This document shows positions 18,476 to 29,673 of a DNA stretch of 64,000 bases, one piece after another. The translations under genes were made by a program, and so were the position numbers. This DNA is from Sandaracinus sp. (GTDB taxonomy: Bacteria; Myxococcota_A; Polyangia; Polyangiales; Houyiibacteriaceae), in NCBI GenBank assembly GCA_020633125.1, contig JACKEH010000005.1, forward strand, positions 124,001 to 188,000, written 5' to 3'. How positions within the stretch are numbered: the stretch's first letter is position 1; each line of letters starts with the position of its first letter. The notes under the pieces were generated by a model. It did not search any database, had not been told where the DNA came from, and was given only the letters and a program-made list of their open reading frames with translations.

Positions 18476-20413
18476 TCAGCGGCGTCGTTTCGCGGTCTTG
18501 CGCTTGGGCGTCTCTTCGACGACCGGGGCAGGGGGAAGCGAGAGCGTCGCGAGCCGGTCGAGCCACGCGCGTAGGAGCGGGCGATGAAGCGTGCCGAGCG
18601 TCTCGAGCGCGTTCGAGGCGACGGTAGGCCCGTGGTAGGGCCCCGCTTCGTCGGGAAGGCGCGCGCGGAGCGCGTCGAGCGCACGCTGTGCACGCGCGTC
18701 GCCGATGCGCTCGGTGTGCAGACGCGCGGCGATGACGAGCGGTGCCTCGATGGGGCCGCTCTCCATCGGTGGAGGCGCGACGGAGCGTCGTGCGACGACC
18801 GCACGAAGCCGTCGGCTCTGTTGGTCGGCGAGCTGCCGCGCCAGCCGGGGTTGCCGCTCCGGCCGACGTCGCGCTGCGCGAAGCACCTCGTGCACCTCGC
18901 CCGCACGAACCGCGGCGAGCTGCGCTCCTTCCGGATCCTCACCGATGTCGACGAGGCGCACCGCCTCACGATGTGCGATCGGGCGCAGCCGCGCGTGCTC
19001 GGCCAGCAGCGCCTCGAGCCGCGCGTGAGCTCGCGCCACCACCAGGGTCTGCGCGGCCGTGGGCAACGCCTCGGCGCGGGTCAGAAGCGCGCTCACGAAG
19101 CGGAACCGCGCCGCGTCGAAACGCTCGAGCTCCGGGTGCTCGGCGACGAAGGCGGTGAGCGCGTGGAGGTCGGGCGCTGGGAGGAGGGGAGCGGCCGTGT
19201 CGGAGGCGGTGACCGTGTCGGAGGCGGTGACCGTGTCGGAGGCGGTGAACGTGTCGGAGGCGGTGACCGTGTCGGAGGCGGTGACCGTGTCGGAGGCGGT
19301 GACCGTGTCGGAGGCGGTGACCGTGTCGGAGGCGGTGGCCGTGTCGGCGGCGGTGACGGTGTCGGTGTCGGTGACGGTGTCGGCGGCGGTGACGGTGTCG
19401 GCGGCGGTGACGGTGTCGGCGGCGGTGACCGTGTCGGAGGCGGTGACCGTGTCGGAGGCGGTGACCGTGTCGGAGATGGAGACCGTGTCGGAGGCGGTGA
19501 CCGTGTCGGAGGCGGTGACCGTGTCGGAGGCGGTGACGGTGTCGGAGACGGAGTCCGTGACGGAGGCGGAGTCCGTGTCGGCGGCGGTGACGGTGTCGGA
19601 GGCGCTGACCGTGTCGGAGGCGGTGACCGTGTCGGAGGCGGTGACCGCGTCGGTGTCGGAGTCCGGGAAGACGGTCTCGGTCTCGGTCTCGGAGGCGCGA
19701 AGCGCGGCCTCGGTCTCGGCCTCGGAGGCGCGAAGCGCGGCCTCGGTCTCGGCCTCGGAGGCGCGAAGCGCGGTCTCGGTCTCGGTCTCGGAGGCGCGAA
19801 GCGCGGTCTCGGTCTCGGAAGCGCGAAGCGCGGTCTCGGTCTCGGTCTCGGAGGCGCGAAGCGCGGTCTCGGTCTCGGAGGCGCGAAGCGCGGTCTCGGT
19901 CTCGGTCTCGGCCTCGCTGGCGCGAAGCGCCGTCTCGGTCTCGGTCTCGGAGGCGCGAAGCGCGGTCTCGGAAACCACCTCGGCCGGTGCACCGACGAAC
20001 GTCTCGGTCGGCGCACGCACACCGACGAAGGTCTCGGTCGGCGCCGGTGTCCCATTCGCCGTCTCTTCGCCGTAGCTCCGCCGCCGCCGGCGAATCACCC
20101 GTCCGTCTCGGCGGTCGGCGAGCATCTCGGGCGCGCCTTCGGGCGCACGCGTCTCGACCGACGTGACCTCGGGCGCATGCGTCTCGACCGACGTGACCTC
20201 GGGCGCATGCGTCTCGACCGACGTGACCTCGGGCGCACGCATCTCGACCGACGTGACCTCGGGCGCGCGGGTCTGCACCGAGGTGACCTCGCGCGCTTCG
20301 CCGCGACGCCGCCGGGTGACCGGCGCCACCGGCGTCACTTCGGTCTCGCCGTCCGCACCGCGTCGTCGCCGCGTCACGCGGCTCGCGTCCGTCGCTCCGC
20401 TCCGTCGGCTCAT
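18476..20413 (-). CDS. DUF2894 domain protein with long repeat linker
   Basis: 645 residues, far longer than usual DUF2894 proteins because of repeats. The N-terminus is basic (VTRRRRG twice), then five ~10-residue repeats of the type EVTSVETHAP. A second block of TETALRASE units follows, and a third of about two dozen six-residue units of the type TVTASD. The C-terminal ~220 residues, from LHALTAFVAEHPELERF on, form the DUF2894 region: helical, with FDAARFRFVSALLTRAEAL and KRKTAKRRR at the end. It starts 4 bases after the MotB/OmpA-like gene and is the last gene of the operon. Function unknown; the charged ends suggest binding to other components. Confidence 0.8.
   Translation of the reverse strand: MSRRSGATDASRVTRRRRGADGETEVTPVAPVTRRRRGEAREVTSVQTRAPEVTSVEMRAPEVTSVETHAPEVTSVETHAPEVTSVETRAPEGAPEMLADRRDGRVIRRRRRSYGEETANGTPAPTETFVGVRAPTETFVGAPAEVVSETALRASETETETALRASEAETETETALRASETETALRASETETETALRASETETALRASETETETALRASEAETEAALRASEAETEAALRASETETETVFPDSDTDAVTASDTVTASDTVSASDTVTAADTDSASVTDSVSDTVTASDTVTASDTVTASDTVSISDTVTASDTVTASDTVTAADTVTAADTVTAADTVTDTDTVTAADTATASDTVTASDTVTASDTVTASDTVTASDTFTASDTVTASDTVTASDTAAPLLPAPDLHALTAFVAEHPELERFDAARFRFVSALLTRAEALPTAAQTLVVARAHARLEALLAEHARLRPIAHREAVRLVDIGEDPEGAQLAAVRAGEVHEVLRAARRRPERQPRLARQLADQQSRRLRAVVARRSVAPPPMESGPIEAPLVIAARLHTERIGDARAQRALDALRARLPDEAGPYHGPTVASNALETLGTLHRPLLRAWLDRLATLSLPPAPVVEETPKRKTAKRRR
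19195..19672 (-). repeat. 18-bp tandem repeats inside the DUF2894 gene
   Basis: Imperfect tandem copies of an 18-base unit (plus strand GGCGGTGACCGTGTCGGA) across ~480 bases, each encoding six residues (TVTASD-like) on the minus strand. All six reading frames stay open through the block, so long open frames here are not evidence of other genes. Confidence 0.9.
19676..20290 (-). repeat. ALRASETE-coding repeats and 30-bp repeats in the DUF2894 gene
   Basis: Two further blocks. 19676-19975 carries about ten copies of a unit containing GGCGCGAAGCGCGGTCTC (coding ALRASETE). 20154-20290 carries five copies of a 30-base unit coding a ten-residue EVTSVETHAP-like repeat. The first unit is also found in the DUF3348 gene of the same operon. 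Confidence 0.85.
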
Positions 20414-20417
20414 CGCT

Positions 20418-21101
20418 TCACTCCGCGGCCTCGATGTCGGCCTCGGCCTCGAGCCCGTCGTCGTCGCTCGGGGCGCCCGTCAGCCGCGCCAGCATCGGGC
20501 GCGGCACCGGCGCGATCTCCACGCGACGGTTGAGCTGACGATTGTCCTCGCTGTCGTTCGGCACCGCGGGGTGATGCGCGCCGAAGCCCGCCGCGAACAC
20601 CCACTCTGCCGGCATGCCCGCGTCGATGAGCTCGCGCGTCACCGTCAACGAACGCTCGGCCGAGAGCTCCCAGTTGTCGGCGAAGGCGCCGTTCTGGCGG
20701 AGCTGAAGGTCGTCCGTGAAGCCGCTCACCATCAACGCCTCGTGGCGCTCCGCGAGGTAGCTGCGGAGCGGGCCCGCGAGGTCACGCAGCAGCCGCTTGC
20801 CCTCGGTGCGAAGGTCGGCGCTGCTCAGATCGAAGAGCACCGAGCCACGAATGCCGATGCGGCCGTCCGTGAGCGTGATGAGCCCCGACGCGAGCGGACC
20901 AGCGAGCGCGCGCTCGAGCCGGTCGAGCCGCTCCTCGGTCGCGGCCTTCTCTGCTTCGACCTGACGAAGGTCCTCGGTGAGCGAGACCTCCATCAGGACC
21001 ATCCAGCAGAAGAAGAGCACGAAGATGCCGAAGAGGCAGGCCATCAGGTCGCCGAAGGCGGGCCAGATGGGAGGCGCTTCCGATTCTTCTCGATCGAACA
21101 T
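20418..21101 (-). CDS. MotB/OmpA-like peptidoglycan-binding membrane protein (ZorB-like)
   Basis: 227 residues. A single N-terminal transmembrane helix (PAFGDLMACLFGIFVLFFCW) contains Asp18, in the position of the proton-binding Asp of MotB-type stators. A short coiled coil follows (~38-68). Residues ~85-205 are an OmpA-like domain with VLFDLSSADLRTEG, VSGFTDD, NWELSAERS and the terminal NRRVEI. The known role of this architecture is to anchor a proton channel to the cell wall. It lies 12 bases after the DUF802 gene, which supplies the MotA/TolQ-like partner. The pair resembles ZorA/ZorB of the Zorya defence system in layout; homology to Zorya itself is not shown. Confidence 0.88.
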   Translation of the reverse strand: MFDREESEAPPIWPAFGDLMACLFGIFVLFFCWMVLMEVSLTEDLRQVEAEKAATEERLDRLERALAGPLASGLITLTDGRIGIRGSVLFDLSSADLRTEGKRLLRDLAGPLRSYLAERHEALMVSGFTDDLQLRQNGAFADNWELSAERSLTVTRELIDAGMPAEWVFAAGFGAHHPAVPNDSEDNRQLNRRVEIAPVPRPMLARLTGAPSDDDGLEAEADIEAAE

Positions 21102-21113
21102 GGGGCCTCCGGC

Positions 21114-23569
21114 TCACGCGTGGACGTCGACGTCGCTCGTCGCGTGCCCGTTCGCTTTCGCGACCTCGAGGCGCTTGACCAGCTCCTCTTGGAAACCGAG
21201 CTGCTGGTCGAAGAGCTCGTGCGTGCGCGCGAGGTACTGACCGAGCACGTCGACCGCCGCGCCTTCGCCGGCTTCTTCGACCGCGCGCTCCACCGTCGCG
21301 AGGCTCGAGAGCCAGCGCTGTGCCGCGTCCGCGTGACGTTCGACCGAGGTGCTGAACATCTCGACCGCCGCACCGAGCTCGGCGCCGCTCGACTGCACGA
21401 GCGTGGCGGCCTGCGCGACGATGGCGCCCGTCTCCGCGAGCCCGGCGCCGAGGGCCTCCGTGCGCTTGAGCATCTCCGCGGAGAGCTCGCGAACGTGGCC
21501 TTCGTGACGCTCGGCCAACGCGCGCTCGAGATCCGCGAGGCGCTCCCGCTGCGCTTCGACCGCATCCGCGACCTTTGCCAGCAACGCGTCGAGCTTCTCC
21601 GCCGTGCGCGCTTCCGCGACCACGAGCCGCTCGCGCGCCTCTTCGACGAGGCCTTCGAGCGCCTGCGCCTGACGTCCTGCGGCTTCGCCGACCGATCCGG
21701 CCGCGCCACCGAGGGCTTCGACGAGCGCACGAAGCTGCGCCTCGCGCTGGGTCTCGCGCTCCGCCGAACGTTCGGCTTCCGCACGAAGCGCTTGGCTCGC
21801 GCGTCCGAGCTCCTGCTCCACGTGGGTCGCGACCGCGGCGAGCTGTTCGGCGCGGCTCGCGTCACGCGACGCGGCCTCGTCGGCCACGGCGCGCTGCGCT
21901 TCGGCGAGCTTCTCGACACCCGCGAGGACCCGCGCGACGCGCTGCTCGTCGGCTTCGCGAAGGCGCGTGCTCTCCGCCACCAGCCGCTCCACGAGCGCCG
22001 CGTCGGCTTCGCGACGGCGCGTGGTCTCGTCGTCGAGTCGGGCGAGCAGCGTGCTCGTCGCGGCTTCGGTGCGCGCCGCGCGTGTGTCGTCTTCGGCGCG
22101 CCGCGCGGTCGCGTCTTCGTCGATGCGGGCGAGCACGCGGTCGATGGCCTCGTGGCCTCGTGCCGTTCGCGCTTCTTCGTCGGCGCGACGCTCGGCGGCT
22201 TCACGCTCGGCCAACGCACGCAGCTCGTGGAGGTGCTCGGTGGCCGCCTGCCGCGTCGCTTCCGCGGCGCGGGTGAGCACGGGCTCGGTGGCCTGCGCCG
22301 CACGCACCGCGACCTCTTCCGCCGTTCCCGCGAGCGCCTCACGCACCGCGTCGACCGCGTGGCGAAGCTCGGCTTCCTGACGACGGGCCGCTTCGGCGTG
22401 TGCCTCGCGCCACGTGCTCTCGAGCGCCGACAGCCCCGCGCTCACGCCACGCAGCTCGTCGGCGGTCGCCGCGACGACCGACTTCACGGCCTGCTCGCTG
22501 CGCTCGGCGACCTGCGCATCGCGCTCGGCCAAACGCGCTTCGAGGCTCTCGAGGCGGTCGGAGAGCTTCTCGAGGCGACCGGCGACGGTCGCGCCGGCTT
22601 CGTTCGCCGCCTTGGTCAGCGCCTCGGCGGTGCGGGCGTGGCCTTCCGACCAACGCTTCGCGAGCTCGACCTGACCGGCCTCACGCTTCGCGTCACGCTC
22701 GGCCGCGAGCTTCGCCTCGTCGGCGCGTGCGGTGTCGACACGGCGGGAGAGCTCGTCGACGCGCGTGAGCAACGCCTGCGCGTCCTTGCTCAGCATCTGC
22801 CGAACCTCCGCGATCTCCTTGGAGCCCGCCTCGCGGAGCGCGTCGTTCGCGGCGCGGTGCGCGGTCGCGAGTCCGTCGAGGGCGTGCACGGCGTCGCGAA
22901 GCGAAGCGACCGCGTCGGGGAGGGCGCGGCCCTGCTCCGCGAGCTCTTCGAGCGCGACGAGCTGACGGCGCGAAGCCGAGAGGTGCGCGAGCGGACCCGC
23001 GCACGCGGCGTGAATCGACTCGTCGAGGCGACGTGCGGCACGACGCACGAAGACCGCGCCGAGGCCGAGCATGGCGCTCGCCGCGACGCCCGCGGCGCTG
23101 GTGCCGAAGCTGCGCATCAGGCCGCCCATCGGACGGGTGAGACCCGCACGAAGCGAATCGATGTCGCCGCCGGTCTCGAGCGCCGCGCGTGCACCCCCGA
23201 GGGTCTCGAAGAGACCGAGGAAGGTGCCGAGCAGGCCGAGGAGCACCAGCAAGCCGACGAGGAAGGGTGCGAAGACGGGCACCTGCGCCGGCATCGGGTC
23301 GCGCTCGAGGTGCGAGCGAAGGATGGGGCGCAGCTCGCCGTCCACCTCGTCGAGCTTGCCGACCTCTTTGCCGCGCAGCGCGTCGATGGCGCCTTGAAGC
23401 GAAGCGACGCGGCTGGCGCGCATCCACAGCTCCAAGAGACCGCCGAGCAGCACCACGGCCATCAGCGACACGAGCGTGAACGCGAAGCCGTCGGTGCCTT
23501 GGTAGTAGGCACCGGCACGCGCGACCACGGCGAGGCCACCCAAACCGGCGAGCAACACGAGAATGCGGG

Positions 23570-23573
<4 letters not shown>
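21114..23573 (-). CDS. DUF802 / MotA-TolQ-like membrane protein with very long coiled coil (ZorA-like)
   Basis: 819 residues. Transmembrane helices: two at the N-terminus (ILVLLAGLGGLAVVARA; FTLVSLMAVVLLGGLLELW), one at ~110-130 (PFLVGLLVLLGLLGTFLGLF) and one at ~165-185 (MRSFGTSAAGVAASAMLGLG). The LLGTFLGLFETL and TSAAGVAASA segments match the two channel-lining helices of MotA/TolQ/ExbB proteins. The remaining ~600 residues are an almost uninterrupted Ala/Glu/Arg-rich coiled coil that should project into the cytoplasm. DUF802 is the domain name usually given to such coiled parts. Its ATG overlaps the stop of the DUF3348 gene (ATGA). Likely a proton-driven motor subunit; what it moves or signals to is unknown. 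Confidence 0.85.
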
Positions 23574-25123
<1,550 letters not shown>

Positions 25124-25688
25124 GAAGCGACGGTCTCTATCAGCGAGCCCCTCCGGCTCAAGGGTGTCGAACGGACCGCTGGATCGTGAACGAATCGGAT
25201 GTCACGCGCGATACCTGCGTCGATCCGGACACTTACGAACCGCCATCCACAGCGGACCCACCGCGCCGAAACCGGTCCAACTCGGCGAGGTCACGTCGAA
25301 TTCGGCGATCTCGGGCGATCTGAGGCGATCCGTCGGCTTCGTGCAGGGCTGCGGTGCTCGCCCTTCGGGCTGCGCGCCTACCGCCCGCTTGGGGAGGCTC
25401 TGCCTCCCCCGACCCCTCCGTGCCTCGGAGTCTCCCTGCGCTTCGCTCCGGTCGGCTTCTGCGGTGCTCCGCGGCAGGTTCGAAGCGCGAACCGTGCACG
25501 GCGGAGCGGACGCCAGTCCGCGGAGGTGCACGATTCCGCGAGAAGCGTGGCGTCGATGCAGGGGCTAGCCGCCCCTTTTGAAACCCTGCGAGCCGTGTCG
25601 CATCGGGAGCAGCGCGAGTGCGTTGGTGGCGTGTACGGTGCTCGGCCTTCGGCCTCGTGTACGGGGCTTCGGCCTCGTGTCGCGCCGC
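25124..25688. other. Intergenic region without a recognisable gene
   Basis: 565 bases upstream of the DUF3348 operon. It contains short inverted motifs of the type GCCCTTCGGGC and a direct repeat of CTTCGGCCTCGTGT (around 25650-25680). Open frames exist on both strands but show no domain, codon bias or start context. The operon's promoter presumably lies near 25130-25260, but I cannot identify it. Confidence 0.5.
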
Positions 25689-26153
25689 TCAGGGCTTCTT
25701 GGCCAGCTCGCGGACGAAGGTCGTCACCTCGTCGAGGTGTTTGACGACCTGGAACTCGTGGTTGAACACGCCGGCCACGTTGCCTTGGCGATCCACCACG
25801 TAGGTCACGCGGTGGCTCACCATCGGAAGCAACGTGAAGAATGTCCGGTACGCGGTCGAGATCGCACGGTCGGTGTCCGCGATCATCGGGAAGCCCACGC
25901 CGAGCGTCTCGGCGAAGCGGCATTGCGTCGCGTGCTCGTCGCACGAGATGCCGACCACCTCGGCGCCGAGCGCGACGAGCTCTTCGTAGTTGTCGCGAAA
26001 GCCCTTCGTCTCGACGGTGCAGTTCCGCGTGAACGCGCGCCGAAAGAAGTAGAGCACCACGATCTTGCCGCGCAGCTGGTGAAGCGACAGCGGCTCACTC
26101 GAGGTGGTGACCGCGTCGAAGAGCGGCGCCGTCTGCCCCACCCGCAACATCAT
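25689..26153 (-). CDS. Peroxiredoxin (AhpC/TSA-BCP type, atypical active site)
   Basis: 154 residues from the ATG at 26153, chosen because AGAGGA lies just upstream; a longer frame to 26201 would include that ribosome site in the coding part. The thioredoxin fold segments are clear: VGQTAPLFDAV, RGKIVVLYFF, then the peroxidatic Cys45 in AFTRNCTVETKGFRD, then AEVVGISCDE and FPMIADTDRAIS. In most peroxiredoxins the active site is PxxxTxxC; here the Pro is replaced by Arg while Thr42 and Cys45 remain. The resolving Cys of BCP enzymes, five residues later, is absent. Cys71 or Cys78 could substitute. Probably a peroxide reductase, with specificity uncertain. Confidence 0.88.
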   Translation of the reverse strand: MMLRVGQTAPLFDAVTTSSEPLSLHQLRGKIVVLYFFRRAFTRNCTVETKGFRDNYEELVALGAEVVGISCDEHATQCRFAETLGVGFPMIADTDRAISTAYRTFFTLLPMVSHRVTYVVDRQGNVAGVFNHEFQVVKHLDEVTTFVRELAKKP

Positions 26154-26219
26154 GTCTTCCTCTACACCCAAAAACGTGGGTGCGTCACGAACCTGGCTCA
26201 CGCAACCGCGGGTGTGGCG

Positions 26220-26918
26220 TCAGGGCACCCGAAGGAAGTCCACGTACTCGCCATGCGTGAGGCAATGCGCGTGGACTCGAATCACGTCCCCCGACGCGAT
26301 GCCGGGCGGCAGCGCAACCACGTACACGGTGTTCTTTCCCGATTCGGCCGTCGGATCGCCCCCCTCGAGGGCCGAGTAGGCCCCGTTGTCGTCGGCGCTG
26401 ACGGTCGGCCAACCGGAGAAGCGCGACTCGACCTCCTCCGCGCCCGGCTCGGCCTTCCGAATGCGAATCCAGTTGTACCAATGCCCGTCGGGGTTCTCCT
26501 CCGTGGGCGAGGCGTTCGGGTGCATCGTGTACCCCTTGCTGGGATCCCCCCACATGAGGGCGAGCATGCCCGCGGGCACCGGCGCGACCCCGGAGTCGAG
26601 GTTCGGCACGTAAGGCAGGTGCTTGCCCAGGTGCTTCAGCTCGCCGTCCGGTCCGTTTACGTCGGGCAGGTAGCTCGCGGGGATGGCCCCCGCGTTGCCG
26701 CGCGCGCGGTTGAACGCGATCGGGTCCCAGTCCGCCGGTGGGCTCTCTGGAAGGGCGAGCGGGTCCGTCGTGGTCTCCCCGCCGCCGGTGGGATTTGGGT
26801 CGGGGGTCGGACCGGGCTCGCTCGAGCTGCCGCACGCGACGACCTGCGGGAGCAGGACGACGGCGCCGGTGGCAGCCGCCAGGTTTTTGAGGAAGGCGCG
26901 ACGGGTGGGCTCGTTCAT
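26220..26918 (-). CDS. Tat-exported lipoprotein of unknown function
   Basis: 232 residues. The N-terminus has a twin-arginine motif (TRRAFLKN) followed by a hydrophobic stretch and a lipobox (LPQVVACG), so it is probably folded in the cytoplasm, exported by Tat and lipid-anchored. A Pro/Gly/Thr linker (~35-55) is typical of the surface lipoproteins in this genome. The rest contains GHWYNWIRIRKAE and a terminal VIRVHAHCLTHGEYVDF. His and Cys in HAHCLTHG could bind a metal, but that is inference. Tat export hints at a cofactor. Directly upstream of the peroxiredoxin gene (66 bases), so possibly one transcript. Confidence 0.75.
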   Translation of the reverse strand: MNEPTRRAFLKNLAAATGAVVLLPQVVACGSSSEPGPTPDPNPTGGGETTTDPLALPESPPADWDPIAFNRARGNAGAIPASYLPDVNGPDGELKHLGKHLPYVPNLDSGVAPVPAGMLALMWGDPSKGYTMHPNASPTEENPDGHWYNWIRIRKAEPGAEEVESRFSGWPTVSADDNGAYSALEGGDPTAESGKNTVYVVALPPGIASGDVIRVHAHCLTHGEYVDFLRVP

Positions 26919-27090
26919 CCCGCTTGCCTAGAGAAACTCGGCGCGACGGGCAAGAGATCGGCGTTCTCGAGCCGGGGAACGCAGCGTCTCGGCGACACGT
27001 CGGGATGCTTCCACGCGCGCTCGGCGGAACAACACCGAAGAGGAGAGCCGACGCGAGACGCGCGTTCTGTGTCCGACGCGTCCCGCGTGT

Positions 27091-28362
27091 TCAGCGTCCG
27101 ACGCGCGCCAACGCGACCGGATGCGCGGGGTCGCGCTCCAACGCCGCCTCCCACGCTCGTTGGGCGCGCCGACGGTCGCCTCCACGCTCGTGCAGAAGCG
27201 CGAGGTTCAAGAGCGGGTTCGGGTCCGAGGGCGCGAGCTCGGCCGCACGCTCCAACGCTTCGGCCGCGCGCGTCGTCTCGCCCGTCGCGCCCAGCGCCGC
27301 GCCGAGCCCGTTGTGCGCGGCCGGGAGCTGCGGTGCCTGCGTGATCGCCTCTTCGAAGGCGCGTGCTGCGTCGCGATGCTCGCCTTGGCGCACGAGCACG
27401 TTGCCGAGCTTCACCCAAGCGTCCGCGAGCGTCGGGTGCTCGCGAAGCACCGCGCGGTATCGGTCCGCGGCGGCCGGCAGTCGCCCTTCGAAGAGCGCGA
27501 GATCGGCGAGCGCGAGCTCCGCCACCGAATCATGCGGCGCCAGCTCGAGCGCGCGGTCGAGCGCCTCGCGCGCTTCGTCGAAGCGGCCCGCGTCGAGCGC
27601 GCAGAGCCCCCGGCCGAGCCAGGCGTTGGCGTCGCCCACGGCGTTTTCGGTCGCGGCGGTGAAGGCGAGGTACGCCTCGTCCGCTTCGCCCCGCGCACGT
27701 AGGGTTCGGCCGAGGTTCACCCACGCTTCGACGAAGTCGTCCGTGAGGGCGAGCGCGCGGCGGAACTCCTGCTCGGCGGCGTCGTCGTCGCCGAGAAGCT
27801 CGTGCGCGAGCCCGAGCCGGTTGTGCAGCGAAGGCAAGCGCGAGCCCACTTCGAGCAGCGCTTCGAGCGCGCGTTTTGCGACGCGGCCTTCGTGCGCGTC
27901 GAGCGCGAGGTCGGCTTCGAGCAAGAGCGCGCGGGGCTCGTCCGAGTCCTCCGACAACGCGGCGCGCACGTGCTCGCGCGCGACCTCGGGGTTGTCGGCT
28001 GCGCGTGCGATCGCGGCCGCGACGACGTGACGCGAGACGTTCCAGCCGTCGGCGTGACGCGCGGCGGTCAACGACCCTTCGGCGAAGATCAGGTCGCCAC
28101 GCTTCAGGTGCGCGAGCGCTTCCAGGTCGTGCCGGAGCGAGGGGTGGGTCGCGCCGAGCTCTTCGGCCTCGTCGAGCGCCGCGAGCGCGTCGCCGACCTC
28201 GAGGTCGTGAAGCTCGGGGGCCTCGGCGAAGGGGGTCGCCAGCACCGCCTGTGCGCGGACCAAGGCTTCTTCGCCTTCGGCGCTGCGGTGCTGGAGGAAA
28301 GCCACGCCCACCAAGGAGGCAGCCAACGAGCCGACGAGCCCGACGAGGATGGGACGGCGCAT
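27091..28362 (-). CDS. Membrane-anchored TPR protein
   Basis: 423 residues from the ATG at 28362; a longer frame to 28485 exists and the extra segment HFLDTLDPDAVREA is plausible protein, so the start is uncertain. An N-terminal helix (ILVGLVGSLAASLVGVAFL) anchors it. About nine TPR units follow, for example SLHNRLGLAHELLGDDDAAEQEFRRAL, EAWVNLGRTLRARGEADEAYLAF and PAAHNGLGAALGATGETTRAAEAL. TPR arrays serve as protein-binding scaffolds; no partner is evident nearby. It is divergent from a Ser/Thr kinase gene. Confidence 0.82.
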   Translation of the reverse strand: MRRPILVGLVGSLAASLVGVAFLQHRSAEGEEALVRAQAVLATPFAEAPELHDLEVGDALAALDEAEELGATHPSLRHDLEALAHLKRGDLIFAEGSLTAARHADGWNVSRHVVAAAIARAADNPEVAREHVRAALSEDSDEPRALLLEADLALDAHEGRVAKRALEALLEVGSRLPSLHNRLGLAHELLGDDDAAEQEFRRALALTDDFVEAWVNLGRTLRARGEADEAYLAFTAATENAVGDANAWLGRGLCALDAGRFDEAREALDRALELAPHDSVAELALADLALFEGRLPAAADRYRAVLREHPTLADAWVKLGNVLVRQGEHRDAARAFEEAITQAPQLPAAHNGLGAALGATGETTRAAEALERAAELAPSDPNPLLNLALLHERGGDRRRAQRAWEAALERDPAHPVALARVGR

Positions 28363-28644
28363 GGCCTCGCGTACTGCGTCGGGATCGAGGGTGTCCAGAA
28401 AGTGGCGTTTCGAGGCCGCGACCGAAGGGACGCCGCCCCGCGCCCGTGAGGTCGCCGTCAGGGGGACGAAGCGTCGAGGCGACAACGCAAGTCCTCGCAG
28501 CTGCGGGCTTCTTCGACGCCGACGCGTACGGGTTCGGGGACGGATCGTCCCGAGCCGCTCGGTCGGTGGCCCACGCCGATTCCCGACACGATCTCGCGTC
28601 CCGAGATTCGACGTGCGATTCTCGACGCCCGAGAGGGGATTTCA

Positions 28645-29673
28645 GTGACCGAGGGCACTCCGCATCGCGCGATCGGCCGCCGACTTGCCGGGAAGTACGA
28701 GCTCGTCGAGCTCGCCGGCCTCGGCGGCATGGCCGAGGTCTTCCGCGCCCACACCCACGGCGCGGCGGGCTTCCGACGCACGGTCGCGGTCAAACGCATC
28801 CTCGACCACCTCTCCGCCAACCAAGAGTTCGTCGGCATGTTCGTCGAAGAGGCGCGCGTCACCGCGGCGCTCTCGCACCCGAACATCGCCTCGATTCACG
28901 ACTTCGGACAGGACCGCGACGGCGCGTACTTCCTCGTGCTCGAGTGGGTCGACGGCGTGACCTTGCTCGACTGGCGTCAGGCCTACGACCGTCACGGGGA
29001 AGCGACGCCGTGGCCGCTCGTGGCCGCGATCGGCATCGAGGTGCTCAAGGCGCTGGGCGCCGCGCACGAGAACGCCGACGACGATGGATTTCGCGTGCCC
29101 GTCTACCACCGTGACGTCACGCCGCAGAACGTGATGATCGGTCTCAACGGTGTCGTGAAGCTCACCGACTTCGGGCTCGCGCGGGCGATGGACCGTGCCC
29201 GCGTCACGCAGCCCGAGATCGTGAAAGGCAAGGTCGCCTACCTCGCGCCCGAGCTGCTGCAGCCCGGCTCGGAGCCGTCCGTGCAGACCGACCTCTTCGG
29301 GTTCGGCATCGTGCTCTGGGAGGTGCTCGCGGGGCGAAAGCTCTTCGAGGGCGGTAGCCCGATCGACGTGTTGCTCAAGCTACGCGACGCGCGGGTACCG
29401 CCGCTGCAGGAGATTCGCCCGGACGTGCCGCGTGCGCTCAGCGACGCGGTGCACAAGGCGCTGCAGAAGGAGCCGGGCGACCGCTACCCGTCGGCGCGCG
29501 CGATGGTGCGAGCTTTGGCCAACATCCTCCGCATGACGCCCGAGTCGACGAGCGCCGAAGTCCTCGGTCGCACCGTGCGCCTGGTACGCGAGCGCATGCG
29601 TCCGGCCGACAGCTCGGCGGAGGTCTCCGTCGGAGAAGCCGCTGCCGTGCCGCTCACGCGCAAGAAGGCGTAG
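28645..29673 (+). CDS. Soluble eukaryotic-type Ser/Thr protein kinase
   Basis: 342 residues from a GTG preceded by GAGAGGGGA. The whole chain is a Hanks-type kinase: glycine loop AGLGGMAEVF, catalytic Lys in VAVKRI (~50), Glu in FVEEARVTAAL, catalytic loop YHRDVTPQNVM (~154), DFGLAR (~174), and an APE-like LAPELL. Thr replaces Lys in HRDVTPQN compared with HRDLKPQN; this variant is common in myxobacterial kinases and usually active. No transmembrane helix or sensor domain follows, only ~60 helical residues. Divergent from the TPR gene. Confidence 0.93.
   Translation: MTEGTPHRAIGRRLAGKYELVELAGLGGMAEVFRAHTHGAAGFRRTVAVKRILDHLSANQEFVGMFVEEARVTAALSHPNIASIHDFGQDRDGAYFLVLEWVDGVTLLDWRQAYDRHGEATPWPLVAAIGIEVLKALGAAHENADDDGFRVPVYHRDVTPQNVMIGLNGVVKLTDFGLARAMDRARVTQPEIVKGKVAYLAPELLQPGSEPSVQTDLFGFGIVLWEVLAGRKLFEGGSPIDVLLKLRDARVPPLQEIRPDVPRALSDAVHKALQKEPGDRYPSARAMVRALANILRMTPESTSAEVLGRTVRLVRERMRPADSSAEVSVGEAAAVPLTRKKA

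Noticed and set aside
19093..20075. Pro/Thr/Arg- or Ser/Val/Glu-repeat open frames in the 18-bp repeat block
   Set aside because: Six frames are open over the repeat; only the frame joined to conserved DUF2894 sequence is supported.
25199..25744. A possible gene in the gap upstream of the DUF3348 operon
   Set aside because: Open frames on both strands are Arg/Pro-rich and overlap palindromic sequence; no domain or credible start.
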